A model generated the notes under the pieces. That model ran no database searches. It was not told the DNA's origin and saw only the letters and a program-made list of their open reading frames with translations. A DNA stretch of 13,384 nt from Chloroflexota bacterium (GTDB lineage Bacteria > Chloroflexota > Dehalococcoidia > Lucifugimonadales > JADFKI01), in contig JADFKI010000068.1 of assembly GCA_022565015.1 (NCBI GenBank), positions 1-13,384 on the forward strand, written 5' to 3'. Position 1 is the first letter of the stretch; each line of letters opens with the position of its first letter. Made by a program: the position numbers and the translations under genes. Positions 1 through 6,429 of this stretch are shown in pieces.

Positions 1-1
1 T

Positions 2-685
2 GAGATTGTACTCAGAGAGGTGACCGGCCTGATGATCGACGGCCACCGCGTAAGGGGAGTGCATACACAGTCGGGAGATATATTCGGAGACATGGTCGTT
101 GTGGCGGCCGGAGAGTGGAGCTCACGCTTTGGGGATTGGCTCGAGTTCGACGTGCCCGTGCGTCCCCTGAAAGGCGAAAGGCTGATGCTGCGGTACGGCG
201 GGCCGCCGTTGCCGGTGCTCATCAGCTCGCCCAAGCGGGGCCACATGATCAGCCGCCTGGATGGCCTGCTAAGCGTCGGAAGTACGGGGGGACGGGACTA
301 CGACCGCAAGGAGCCGCTACCGGAGTACGAGAGTAACAGCGGCCCCACCGAATCGGCCAGGCTAGAGCTGCTCCAGAGAGCCGTCGACGTGTTTCCCGAA
401 TTGGAAGACGCGGAGCTGGTCGAACAGCTTGCGGGCTCCCGTCCACTGAGTCCTGACCGCCTGCCCATTATCGGGCCGGTCCCCGGATGGGATGGCGTTA
501 TGCTGGCGACGGGCCACTCGACGAAGGGAATTCATCTTGGTCCGATAACCGGCCGAATAGTCTCTGAATTGATCGTGCGGAAGGGCAACGAGGTGCGGGC
601 GGATATGGATGCCTTCCTGCCGGACCGATTCGCGGCCCTGGCGGCGGAAGATATTCGAGCGGCTGGACGGGGCGTTGAGGAGTAG
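2..685 (+). CDS. FAD-dependent oxidoreductase, DAO/ThiO-like, 5' partial
   Basis: This is the C-terminal part of an FAD-dependent amino-acid or amine oxidase of the DAO family, closest in pattern to glycine oxidase (ThiO) and related glycine, sarcosine or D-amino-acid oxidases. The frame is open to the left edge, so the N-terminal Rossmann fold with its GxGxxG motif lies outside; the GTG at 20 is internal, not a start. Visible family marks in order are a VVVAAGEWS segment (FAD-binding strand), RPLKGERL, a G-S-T-G-G loop, and the C-terminal block RPLSPDRLPIIGPVPG followed by ATGHSTKGIHLGP, which matches the FAD-contacting end of ThiO-like enzymes. The stop is TAG at 683-685. It is separated from the next gene by 314 bases, so it is probably a different transcription unit. 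Substrate cannot be told from this fragment. Confidence 0.85.
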   Translation, partial: EIVLREVTGLMIDGHRVRGVHTQSGDIFGDMVVVAAGEWSSRFGDWLEFDVPVRPLKGERLMLRYGGPPLPVLISSPKRGHMISRLDGLLSVGSTGGRDYDRKEPLPEYESNSGPTESARLELLQRAVDVFPELEDAELVEQLAGSRPLSPDRLPIIGPVPGWDGVMLATGHSTKGIHLGPITGRIVSELIVRKGNEVRADMDAFLPDRFAALAAEDIRAAGRGVEE

Positions 686-890
686 CAGGCCGACCGCCTG
701 GCGAAGGCACCGATAATGCATACGTGCCGTTGGCACCCCTCGCGGAATTGCAGTTCTATGACCATCGCCCAATGTCGCCTTCGCTTCTGGTCTAAACAAT
801 TGCCTGCCGCACCATTGGCTGGTATGAGAACAGCCATTAATCCATTCTCCCTATTGGTTCGGGATTGACCGCACCGCCTTTTCCGGTTAA

Positions 891-920
891 CTTACACTTT
901 AATACCATCGGTCATCTAAT
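891..920 (+). promoter_or_regulatory. candidate sigma-70 promoter for the cupin-rhodanese unit
   Basis: CTTACA at 891-896 (4 of 6 to TTGACA) is followed after 18 bases by TCTAAT at 915-920 (5 of 6 to TATAAT). The predicted transcription start, about 926-928, lies immediately before a perfect 17-bp palindrome at 930-946. Boxes this weak arise by chance, so the palindrome position is the main support. An alternative TTGACC at 865-870 has no good -10 at normal spacing. Confidence 0.35.
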
Positions 921-929
921 CCGTCGGCT

Positions 930-946
930 GGAATGTCAGACATTCC
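930..946. promoter_or_regulatory. perfect 17-bp palindrome, likely operator
   Basis: The sequence is GGAATGTC-A-GACATTCC, two perfect 8-base inverted arms around a single A. It sits 53 bases upstream of the GTG start of the cupin gene and just downstream of the candidate -10, the classic place for a repressor dimer site. The arms are too close to form a good RNA hairpin, which favours a DNA-binding protein. No regulator gene is in the window, so the protein that would bind is unknown. Confidence 0.55.
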
Positions 947-999
947 TACTTATTCGTGATTCGGGCGGATATCTTGGAAAATAGCGCAAGGAACGAGGT

Positions 1000-1590
1000 G
1001 TGCCAATGCAGTCCGTGAAGTATGCCCTGGATGAGTTCGTAGACGATTTGAACGGCCTGATAGATGGCGGGGCCAGCCAGGAGAAGATCTTTGATACAGG
1101 GTCCACCTATCTGGAGAGATTCATCAATGACCCGAATGCCGTGCCTGAGAAGTATCGAAATCCGACCGGCGTGGGGAAAAGGGCCAATCACGGCACCTAT
1201 GTGCTATATCACGGAGACAACGGCCTCTTGGTGACCTCCGTCGTGTGGGGCGCCGGCGACCACCTCGGCCCGCACGACCATCGCACGTGGGGGATGATAG
1301 GCGTCATCGGAAACACCATCACCGAGACCCGCTTCAAGCGAAAGGACGACCGCTCCAGGGAGGACTTCGCCATTCTGGAACAGGACCGGGTAAACATCGT
1401 CAAGCCGGGAGACATATCTCTTCTGATACCGGATGTCGATGAGATCCATCAGATGGATAACTTGACGGACATCCCCACGGTCGAGATTCACGTGTACGGC
1501 AACGATCTACGTGGCCTGGAAAGAAGCAGGTTCGACCTTGAGACCGGCAAGGTAACGACGTTCGCAACGCAGAGATTCGACAACTGTTAA
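1000..1590 (+). CDS. cysteine dioxygenase-type cupin (non-heme Fe enzyme)
   Basis: This is a 196-residue cupin of the cysteine dioxygenase superfamily, similar to the group annotated as predicted metal-dependent double-stranded beta-helix enzymes. Members oxidise thiols such as cysteine or 3-mercaptopropionate to sulfinates with O2. The metal site is visible as GPHDH (His92 and His94) in the first cupin motif, with His150 and His164 (EIHVYG) in the second half; the family uses three His ligands. The start is uncertain: GTG 1000 has AAGGA at 988-992 (7-base spacing), while ATG 1006 has GAGGTG at 995-1000 (5-base spacing). A promoter and palindrome lie upstream, and the four-rhodanese gene follows 55 bases downstream on the same strand, suggesting joint transcription. 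The rhodanese partner fits a thiol-catabolic role; exact substrate is inference. Confidence 0.8.
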   Translation: MPMQSVKYALDEFVDDLNGLIDGGASQEKIFDTGSTYLERFINDPNAVPEKYRNPTGVGKRANHGTYVLYHGDNGLLVTSVVWGAGDHLGPHDHRTWGMIGVIGNTITETRFKRKDDRSREDFAILEQDRVNIVKPGDISLLIPDVDEIHQMDNLTDIPTVEIHVYGNDLRGLERSRFDLETGKVTTFATQRFDNC

Positions 1591-1645
1591 GGGAGACCAC
1601 CTGAAGGTCATTGAGTTCAAAGTTCCACGAAGGACCTGACTAGCC

Positions 1646-3226
1646 ATGCCGGAAAAGATATCAGCAGAGGCCCTAGACGCCCTTCTTAAGGGGAAATCCA
1701 GGTTTGCGCTCATAGACGTGCGAGAGCCGGGAGAGTACAACAGCTCCCACATTCCGGGCGCAAGCCTCATTCCCAGGCGCCAGCTAGAGTTTCAGATGCG
1801 AGACTCGGTCCCCGGCATGTCGATTCCCATCGTCGTCTGCGATGACGACGGGCGAAGGGCAGACCTCGCCGCAGGCACTATCGAGGGCATGGGCTACGAG
1901 CGGGTGTCGGTCCTGGACGGCGGCATCAATCGCTGGGTGACGCTGAATTATCCCACCGAGTGGGGCGTCAACGTGCCCAGCAAGGACTTCGGAGAGAGGG
2001 TGGAAGTCGAAAACCACGTGCCCGAGATCGATGCCGTCGAGCTCAACGACCGCATCGCACGAGGCGACGAGCTGGTTATCCTCGACACAAGAACGCCGGA
2101 GGAGTACCAGCGCTTCTGCATTCCCGGAGGACGCAGCGTGCCCGGTGGGGAGCTGGCGCTGAGAATCACCGACATAACGAGGGACCTCGGCGACGGCGCT
2201 ACGGTCATAATCAACTGCGCTGGAAGGACCCGCAGTATTATCGGGACAAGGGTGCTCCAACGCATGGGTCTCGCCAACGTATACGGCTTGAAGAACGGCA
2301 CGGCAGGCTGGGTCCTCGCGGGCCTCGAGCTGGAGACAGGCGCCGACCGCACCGAGCTGCCGCAGCCTTCAACTGAGGGCCTGAATGCGGCCGAGAGCTA
2401 TGCCGACAGGCTCGCCGCAGAGGATGGCGTCCGCTTCCTACAGCCCGAGGATGTGCAGTCGCTCATGTCCAAAAGGGACGAAGAGCCGGTCTATTTCATC
2501 GACGTCAGGACTCAGGAGGAGTACGAGGGCGGGCATATTCCCGGCTTCAGATGGTTTCCCGGCGGCCAATCGGTGCAGCGCGCAGACGAGGTGGCCGTAG
2601 TCAAGAACTGCCCAATCGTCTTCTGTTGCGACGGCAGGGCAAGGGCGACCATCACGGCATCCTGGTACCGCCAGCTAGGCTTCGACGAGGTCTACGTGCT
2701 GATGGGCGGTACCACCGCATGGTTGGCTTCGGGACGGCCCCTGGCGCAAGAGGGTACGCACTCGGGCCCGGTCGGGCTTGCAGAGGCCTTAAGCAAGGTC
2801 AAAAGCCTGCGCCCGGACGAGGTGGTTGCGGGCCGATTCTCGACGATTATCTTCGTGGACACGAGCCAGGACTTTTCCATGGCGCACCTGACGGACTCAC
2901 GCTGGGTGCCAAGGGGTTGGCTAGAGCTTCAGATAACGGACATCGCGCCCAACAAGGCTGCGCCCCTGCTCGTAACCTGTGTCGATGGCCGAAACGCGGC
3001 CCTCGCGGGCGGCACCGTGGCCGATATGGGTTATTCGGACGTTTCGGTCCTTGCCGGCGGCACGGCGGCGTGGCTGAAAGCTGGGCTCGATGTTCAGCGG
3101 GGCCTGACCGGCGTGATGACGGCTCCCACCGACGTCCTGCTGTCGGGCATCGACCGTAACAGCGCCGACATGATGAACTACCTGAGATGGGAAGAGGCCC
3201 TGGGCACCAAGTTCTCCGCCGGCTAA
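1646..3226 (+). CDS. four-domain rhodanese-like sulfurtransferase
   Basis: The 526-residue protein is built from four tandem rhodanese domains, roughly residues 1-112, 126-236, 262-365 and 379-485, plus a short tail. Each carries a candidate persulfide-forming cysteine followed by a G-R loop: Cys65 (CDDDGRRA), Cys191 (CAGRTRS), Cys328 (CDGRARA) and Cys445 (CVDGRNAA). Typical rhodaneses have one or two domains, often with only one active, so four domains that all keep Cys is unusual. Each domain also keeps the closing G-G/N-x-x-x-W pattern (DGGINRW, KNGTAGW, MGGTTAW, AGGTAAW). No signal peptide or membrane segment is seen, so it should be cytoplasmic. The family moves sulfane sulfur between thiosulfate, persulfides and acceptors. 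With the CDO-type gene upstream it probably handles persulfides or sulfite released from thiol oxidation. ATG 1646 has AAGGA at 1630-1634, rather distant. Confidence 0.9.
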   Translation: MPEKISAEALDALLKGKSRFALIDVREPGEYNSSHIPGASLIPRRQLEFQMRDSVPGMSIPIVVCDDDGRRADLAAGTIEGMGYERVSVLDGGINRWVTLNYPTEWGVNVPSKDFGERVEVENHVPEIDAVELNDRIARGDELVILDTRTPEEYQRFCIPGGRSVPGGELALRITDITRDLGDGATVIINCAGRTRSIIGTRVLQRMGLANVYGLKNGTAGWVLAGLELETGADRTELPQPSTEGLNAAESYADRLAAEDGVRFLQPEDVQSLMSKRDEEPVYFIDVRTQEEYEGGHIPGFRWFPGGQSVQRADEVAVVKNCPIVFCCDGRARATITASWYRQLGFDEVYVLMGGTTAWLASGRPLAQEGTHSGPVGLAEALSKVKSLRPDEVVAGRFSTIIFVDTSQDFSMAHLTDSRWVPRGWLELQITDIAPNKAAPLLVTCVDGRNAALAGGTVADMGYSDVSVLAGGTAAWLKAGLDVQRGLTGVMTAPTDVLLSGIDRNSADMMNYLRWEEALGTKFSAG

Positions 3227-3263
3227 GCGCCCGGCTGGAAATTAATACTGGCCGTTATTACGA

Positions 3264-3277
3264 GCGAAACGTTTCGC
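3264..3277. promoter_or_regulatory. 14-bp perfect palindrome, LacI/GalR-type operator candidate
   Basis: GCGAAACGTTTCGC is perfectly self-complementary with a central CG flanked by AAA/TTT half sites. LacI/GalR-family operators (for example RbsR- and PurR-type sites) share the AAACGTTT core. It lies 46 bases before the earliest start of the small gene at 3310 and 91 before the more likely start at 3355. A TATGAT at 3305-3310 could be a -10, but no -35 is seen at proper spacing. No sugar gene or LacI-type gene is in the window. Confidence 0.45.
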
Positions 3278-3309
3278 AAGGCGCGGAGAATTAAAGACCA
3301 ATGATATGA

Positions 3310-3585
3310 TTGTTATTGTGCAAGAGGCAAACGCTTGAAGAAAGAAGAATATCTGTGCGAGACGCTCGCCCCATTAGGACGGCAGAGGACGCAATCAACA
3401 GAGGAAACGACTTTCTGTCAGGACATAACTACCTGACCAGTAGGCCTGTTTCAGCCAAACGAGAGGGAGAACAATGGGAGGTCTTATTTGACGTCGCGCT
3501 GTTTATCCCAAGGCAAATTGTTCGGTTATTGATTGACGCAGAATCTGGTGCTATTACAGAGTTCTCAGACGAGGGAAATGCATGA
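3310..3585 (+). CDS. small PepSY-like hypothetical protein
   Basis: This encodes a 91-residue frame (TTG 3310) or, more plausibly, a 76-residue protein from GTG 3355 that begins VRDARPIRTAEDAI and follows a purine-rich GAAAGAAGAA stretch. I do not recognise the gene with certainty. The pattern is a helix (AEDAINRGNDFL), then charged residues, GEQWEVLFDVALF, and a closing RLLIDAESGAITEF, which resembles PepSY-like or cystatin-like small domains where a strand ending in D-A-x-S/T-G-x-I/V is typical. No signal peptide or membrane segment is seen. Its stop overlaps the next start as ATGA (3582-3585), so the two proteins are translationally coupled and probably act together. This bicistron is visibly less GC-rich than the flanking genes, a hint of separate origin. 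Confidence 0.55.
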   Translation: MLLCKRQTLEERRISVRDARPIRTAEDAINRGNDFLSGHNYLTSRPVSAKREGEQWEVLFDVALFIPRQIVRLLIDAESGAITEFSDEGNA

Positions 3586-3983
3586 CTACTGATGCGATCG
3601 CATCATTGCGTAGGCATGTTATCCATTCACGCCAATATCTGGAGAACGCCCTTCTTGCTCTCAAAGACGGTGAAGCTGGAAAGGCAGGAGAATTACTCTG
3701 GGGGAGCGTAGCTCAGGCGGTTCATGCTGTGGCCGCATCCAATAATAGAAGATTGGAAACCCATCGGGATTTGAAGAACTTTGTAATTCAACTCTCAAGA
3801 GAATTGGCGGACGAGACCATCAAAACTAATTTCGTTCTTGCTGAAAGCCTACATCACAACTATTATGAGGTTCAACAGGAACCTCAAGACATCGTTCTAG
3901 TGCTTCCAGCAGTCCAAGAACTTGTACAGAATTTGCTTCAATTGATACCCCCTGAGTTGCCTGAGCAGCGCGCCGTCGTATAG
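3582..3983 (+). CDS. PaREP1/HEPN-like helical protein
   Basis: This is a 133-residue, all-helical protein coupled by a 4-base ATGA overlap to the PepSY-like gene. Its layout resembles the PaREP1-type branch of HEPN-like proteins: an N-terminal helix with LxxAxxALKDGEAGKAGELLWGSV (residues about 20-43), a middle segment with THRDLKNF (60-67), and a helix with LAESLHHNYYE (86-96) followed by a long C-terminal helix. HEPN proteins are often RNases or nucleotide-binding partners in toxin-antitoxin pairs. An R-x4-H string (RRLETH, residues 56-61) is present, but not in the usual C-terminal position, so I do not claim RNase activity. No MNT nucleotidyltransferase partner is present. A regulatory or toxin-antitoxin-like role for the pair is inference only. 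Confidence 0.55.
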   Translation: MTTDAIASLRRHVIHSRQYLENALLALKDGEAGKAGELLWGSVAQAVHAVAASNNRRLETHRDLKNFVIQLSRELADETIKTNFVLAESLHHNYYEVQQEPQDIVLVLPAVQELVQNLLQLIPPELPEQRAVV

Positions 3984-4016
3984 CGACTTTACGTAAGGCG
4001 CCTTCCGAGTCGTTTT
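3983..4016 (+). terminator. possible intrinsic terminator after the HEPN-like gene
   Basis: GCGACT at 3983-3988 can pair with AGTCGT at 4008-4013, with the 10-bp palindrome AAGGCGCCTT nested between them, and a TTTT run plus a pyrimidine-rich stretch follows. It begins on the stop codon of the HEPN-like gene. The outer stem is short, one pair is G-U, and the T run is brief, so this is tentative. Confidence 0.35.
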
Positions 4017-4160
4017 CCCTCCTCCCCTTTTCCCTCGCCCAGATCGCAGTCCATGCGACGACCAAATGTCTTCGCAGTCCCAAATATGATTCATTTATCT
4101 CAGCAAGTCCATAATCCATACATATAGGTGCGATTTTTTATATAGGGGAATCGGTCCGGG

Positions 4161-4165
4161 AAGGA
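4161..4165 (+). promoter_or_regulatory. ribosome binding site selecting a TTG start
   Basis: AAGGA sits 5 bases before TTG 4171, which supports the non-ATG start of the PH-like membrane protein. The 120 bases before it are AT-rich (for example a run of six T followed by TATA near 4135-4144), consistent with a promoter, but no clear -35/-10 pair could be fixed. Confidence 0.5.
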
Positions 4166-4170
4166 ATCAG

Positions 4171-4734
4171 TTGCGGCTCACATTTGCCAAGAAAGTCGAG
4201 AAGGGCGATAACTCCGAGCTGAGTAAGTACGGGGTCAGACTTCTGGACGGCGAAGCGTTAGAGTTGATGTTCGACAAAAAGAGGGGCAAGGTCGACAGGG
4301 TCAAGCGCATGGGTCAGGGTCTGGTCCTCACCAATCATCGCCTTATTTATCTGGAGGGCAGGAAGAGGGCACGGGCTTCCCTGCTCAGCGACGTGCGCTA
4401 CCTGGAGATCATCCACAAGAAGAGGTCGATAGGGATCATTATACTGAGCGTTCTTCTGTTTGCCGGGGCTGGAGCGCTGATATTCGCCGGCGGCAGCGGT
4501 GTTTCGCTCGACCCGGACGATGTAGGACTATCACTGATTGCGGGCGCCGGAGTAGGGCTATTCGGCCTATTGACCCTGGCCAAATACTACTGGTCTGGCA
4601 GCACTCAGCTAACTACCGAGATAGGTGCGGGCGAGGGCTCGGCCATAGACGTGACTCTAAGACGGTCCGCAAAGGAGGACGCGGAAGAGTTCTGCGCCGC
4701 CTTCTTCGAGGGAAAGCTAAAATCAGAGGCCTGA
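4171..4734 (+). CDS. PH-like domain protein with two membrane helices
   Basis: This encodes 187 residues from a TTG start backed by AAGGA 5 bases upstream. Residues about 20-82 look like a bacterial PH-like or GRAM-like domain, with the characteristic LTNHRLIYLEGRKRAR strand pair and LLSDVRYLEII. Two hydrophobic helices follow, roughly residues 86-106 (IGIIILSVLLFAGAGALIF) and 118-137, joined by a short loop with acidic residues. A C-terminal soluble segment of about 45 residues holds VTLRRSAKEDAEEFCAAFFEG, resembling the last strand and helix of a PH fold. The arrangement suggests a PH domain split by a membrane hairpin, at the cytoplasmic face. Function is not known. The gene ends 27 bases before the convergent luciferase-like gene and appears monocistronic. 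Confidence 0.65.
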   Translation: MRLTFAKKVEKGDNSELSKYGVRLLDGEALELMFDKKRGKVDRVKRMGQGLVLTNHRLIYLEGRKRARASLLSDVRYLEIIHKKRSIGIIILSVLLFAGAGALIFAGGSGVSLDPDDVGLSLIAGAGVGLFGLLTLAKYYWSGSTQLTTEIGAGEGSAIDVTLRRSAKEDAEEFCAAFFEGKLKSEA

Positions 4735-4761
4735 AAAGATAAAGACCGTACCACCCCGGGC

Positions 4762-5844
4762 CTAGTCCAGGTCTGAAAGCTGAGGCAAGACCTCTTCGGC
4801 AAGTAGCGTTAGCGACTTCAACCACTTATCTTTGGGATCCCACTCGTGCCCCATGGCGAGAAGAACGCCGAACCCGCCGACGTCGGCGTAAAGCTCACGA
4901 ATCTGGGCCGCCACGTCATCGGGGCTGCCTACGATCCAGAGCGTGTCCATGAGGTATTCCGGCGTGACGTCCGCGTCGGCCATGTCGGGGTCCAGTTTCA
5001 TCCTGTCCAGGGACTTGCTCCAGGGCATGAGCTTCAGCCAGTAGTCCTTAAAGTCCCTGCCCATCGTGCCCTCCAGGGCCTCTTTTCGAGCCTGCTCGGT
5101 GGTATCCGCCACGTATATCTCACGAGCGATGCGCCATAGCGAGCGGTCGGCAGTTCGGCCCACGTTGGCGGCGCCCTCTTCGACGGCTTCCCAGTGGGTC
5201 CTGACCATTACCGAAGGGATCAGGTTAATGCTCATGGGTATCCAGCCGCGTTCGCCGGCCATGATCAAGGTATCGGACCTCGGCGAGACCCCGGCGACGG
5301 CGATCTGGGGGTGGGGTTTGGTATAGGGCGTGAGGTGGAACTTGAGGCCTACCTCGTCCACGGGCTCCGGTATCGTAAAGTCCCAGTGCTCCGACTTGTA
5401 ACGGCCGGGCTTCGGGTCCTCCCAGACCTTAAGGATAATGTCCAGGGTCTCCTTGGTGTACACCCTGCGGTCGACCGCCTCCTGGTCGAAGCCGAACATC
5501 TCGTAGTCCCCCGGCGTGGAGCTCGAGCCGATGCCCCAGTAGAACCGTCCCTTGGCCATATGGTCGAGCTGGGCGATACGGTGGGCGATCATCATGGGGT
5601 CGTGATTGGGCATACAGGTCACGCCCGTGCCCAGGATTATGTTCTTGGTCTTCCCCAGCGCCTGCGCTATGAAAAGGTCCGGACAGGGGATGTTCTCCCA
5701 GACGAAGGTGAAGTGCTCCCCAATCCAGGCCTCCTTGTAGCCCAGCTCATCCAGAGTGACGATCTGTTCGAGGTCGTCCTCCAGGGTCTTCGTGACGTCG
5801 GACCCCGGCGGGTGCAACGGCATCGTGAAATAGCCAAGTTCCAT
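4762..5844 (-). CDS. luciferase-like (LLM) flavin-dependent monooxygenase
   Basis: This 360-residue protein belongs to the bacterial luciferase-like family, TIM-barrel enzymes using reduced FMN or F420. It opens with MELGYFTMPLHPPG, then TLDELGYKEAWIGEH, where the Glu-His pair lies in the typical strand and helix. It continues with ILGTGVTCMPNHDP and AHRIAQLDHMAKGRFYWGIG, the best-conserved block of the family. The C-terminal part has IVGSPDDVAAQIRELYADVGGFG, the usual cofactor-side signature. Length is normal for the family and nothing is missing. ATG 5844 is preceded by GTGAGGAGG (core AGGAGG at 5852-5857 on the plus strand, 7-base spacing), a very strong ribosome site. It is convergent with the PH-like gene. 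Substrate and the choice of FMN or F420 cannot be told. Many related paralogues occur in SAR202-type Chloroflexota, which fits the suggested host. Confidence 0.88.
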   Translation of the reverse strand: MELGYFTMPLHPPGSDVTKTLEDDLEQIVTLDELGYKEAWIGEHFTFVWENIPCPDLFIAQALGKTKNIILGTGVTCMPNHDPMMIAHRIAQLDHMAKGRFYWGIGSSSTPGDYEMFGFDQEAVDRRVYTKETLDIILKVWEDPKPGRYKSEHWDFTIPEPVDEVGLKFHLTPYTKPHPQIAVAGVSPRSDTLIMAGERGWIPMSINLIPSVMVRTHWEAVEEGAANVGRTADRSLWRIAREIYVADTTEQARKEALEGTMGRDFKDYWLKLMPWSKSLDRMKLDPDMADADVTPEYLMDTLWIVGSPDDVAAQIRELYADVGGFGVLLAMGHEWDPKDKWLKSLTLLAEEVLPQLSDLD

Positions 5845-5867
5845 ATTTGAACCTCCTCACGCGCCGT

Positions 5868-5896
5868 ATCGTACCCCAGATATCGCGGGTTGTCAC
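5868..5896 (-). promoter_or_regulatory. candidate promoter of the LLM monooxygenase
   Basis: Read on the minus strand, GTGACA (5896-5891, 5 of 6 to TTGACA) is followed after exactly 17 bases by TACGAT (5873-5868, 4 of 6 to TATAAT). Transcription would start near 5861, just ahead of the strong AGGAGG site, giving a very short leader before ATG 5844. Confidence 0.45.
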
Positions 5897-6026
5897 TGGT
5901 GGTCGTCCGGTGGCGGCCTGGTATTTTCGACTCACAACGATAATGGGCAAGTTGACATGCGGGGCGTCTTATACTTGGGCAACCAGCCAATTGGGTGACC
6001 CGATCGCGCGCGCTATTCGAGAGCCT

Positions 6027-6300
6027 TCAGCGCCTCTTAATCAGGTCGGCGGCGCGCTCCCCAATCATGACCACTGACGCGTTTGTGTTGGCCCGCGCCA
6101 CGTCCGACATGATGGACGCGTCGACGACCCGCAAGCCCTCCAGCCCGTGCACGTGACAGTACTGGTCCACAACGGCCATCGAGTCGGTCGCGGGCCCCAT
6201 ATCCCAGGTACCCGACTGATCGTTCGGGGTCCTCTGGTAGGCGGGTCGCCAGGACCGTGCCCGCCGAGCTCGCGCCCACAATCACGTAGGCGTAATGCAA
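6027..6300 (-). pseudogene. GMC oxidoreductase remnant, internal deletion
   Basis: Two ends of a glucose-methanol-choline oxidoreductase are joined with the middle missing. The N-terminal piece, from TTG 6300, reads LHYAYVIVGASSAG then TVLATRLPEDPERS, the FAD-binding Rossmann start of the family (normally VGxGxAG, here VGASSAG). After about 6207-6225 the homology continues in another frame with GTWDMGP, then VHGLEGLRVVDASIM and ANTNASVVMIGERAADLI, ending at TGA 6027; this is the conserved family C-terminus. Intact enzymes are about 500-550 residues, so more than 400 residues were lost and the join is out of frame. The start region survives: GGAGG (plus-strand CCTCC 6307-6311) lies 6 bases from TTG, and a TATAAT box is further upstream. 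No functional oxidase can be made. Confidence 0.85.
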
Positions 6301-6320
6301 AATTTGCCTCCACTGGGGAT

Positions 6321-6337
6321 CGGTCTGCGTGAGACCG
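6321..6337. repeat. inverted repeat upstream of the GMC remnant
   Basis: CGGTCT and AGACCG form perfect 6-base arms around GCGTG. It lies between the minus-strand TATAAT at 6351-6346 and the relic start at 6300, a position typical of a repressor site for the former oxidoreductase gene. A short RNA stem-loop is an alternative. Confidence 0.4.
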
Positions 6338-6345
6338 CATTGGCG

Positions 6346-6351
6346 ATTATA
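6346..6351 (-). promoter_or_regulatory. -10 box of the GMC relic
   Basis: A perfect TATAAT on the minus strand, 46 bases ahead of the relic TTG start. No good -35 is seen at 16-18 bases, so it may be a leftover or activator-dependent promoter. Confidence 0.35.
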
Positions 6352-6403
6352 CACCGGGCCGTCTGAGGACCGTCCCAGTCACATGCCGTCGCGGAATAGC
6401 AGG

Positions 6404-6409
6404 TATACT
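6404..6409 (+). promoter_or_regulatory. -10 candidate for the accessory gene cluster
   Basis: TATACT (5 of 6 to TATAAT) would start transcription near 6416, only 10 bases before the strong GGAGGTGA site of the leader ORF. No convincing -35 is present at standard spacing, so a regulator or another sigma factor may be needed. Confidence 0.35.
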
Positions 6410-6417
6410 AACTTGGA

Positions 6418-6429
6418 CTCCACGTGGAG
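6418..6429. promoter_or_regulatory. 12-bp palindrome overlapping leader Shine-Dalgarno
   Basis: CTCCACGTGGAG is perfectly self-complementary. In RNA, CUCC can pair with GGAG across an ACGU loop, and that GGAG is the start of the leader's GGAGGTGA ribosome site. In DNA it lies at the predicted transcription start. It could therefore be an operator or a small hairpin that limits ribosome access. Confidence 0.4.

Larger units (their letters stand above)
686..999. other. 314-base intergenic region with regulatory elements
   Basis: No convincing gene is present. The first half holds a short stem GTGCC-GTT-GGCAC at 724-736 without a T-tract, so it is not a clear terminator for the upstream oxidoreductase. 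From about 830 onward the sequence becomes AT-richer than its neighbours, as promoters often do, and it contains the promoter and palindrome listed separately. Minus-strand frames reaching into this gap mostly lie inside the FAD gene and look like shadows. Confidence 0.6.

Noticed and set aside
362..837. Minus-strand frames spanning the end of the FAD gene and the gap after it
   Set aside because: They mainly mirror the FAD gene, and the part in the gap shows no domain pattern or ribosome site.
1784..2352. Long minus-strand frames under the rhodanese gene
   Set aside because: They lie inside a four-domain protein with clear motifs, lack domain features and have no convincing ribosome site.
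2551..3159. 202-codon frame in an alternate plus frame
   Set aside because: Arg- and Gly-rich out-of-frame reading of rhodanese domains 3 and 4.
3218..3235. GCCGG/CCGGC stem at the end of the rhodanese gene as a terminator
   Set aside because: The stem is 5 bp, starts within the coding region, and has no T-tract after it.
5194..5850. 218-codon plus-strand frame opposite the LLM monooxygenase
   Set aside because: The minus-strand protein matches its family end to end with a strong ribosome site; the opposing frame has no recognisable pattern and is a GC-driven shadow.
5952..5975. TTGACA followed by TATACT as a plus-strand promoter
   Set aside because: The spacer is only 12 bases, too short for sigma-70, and no plus-strand gene follows.
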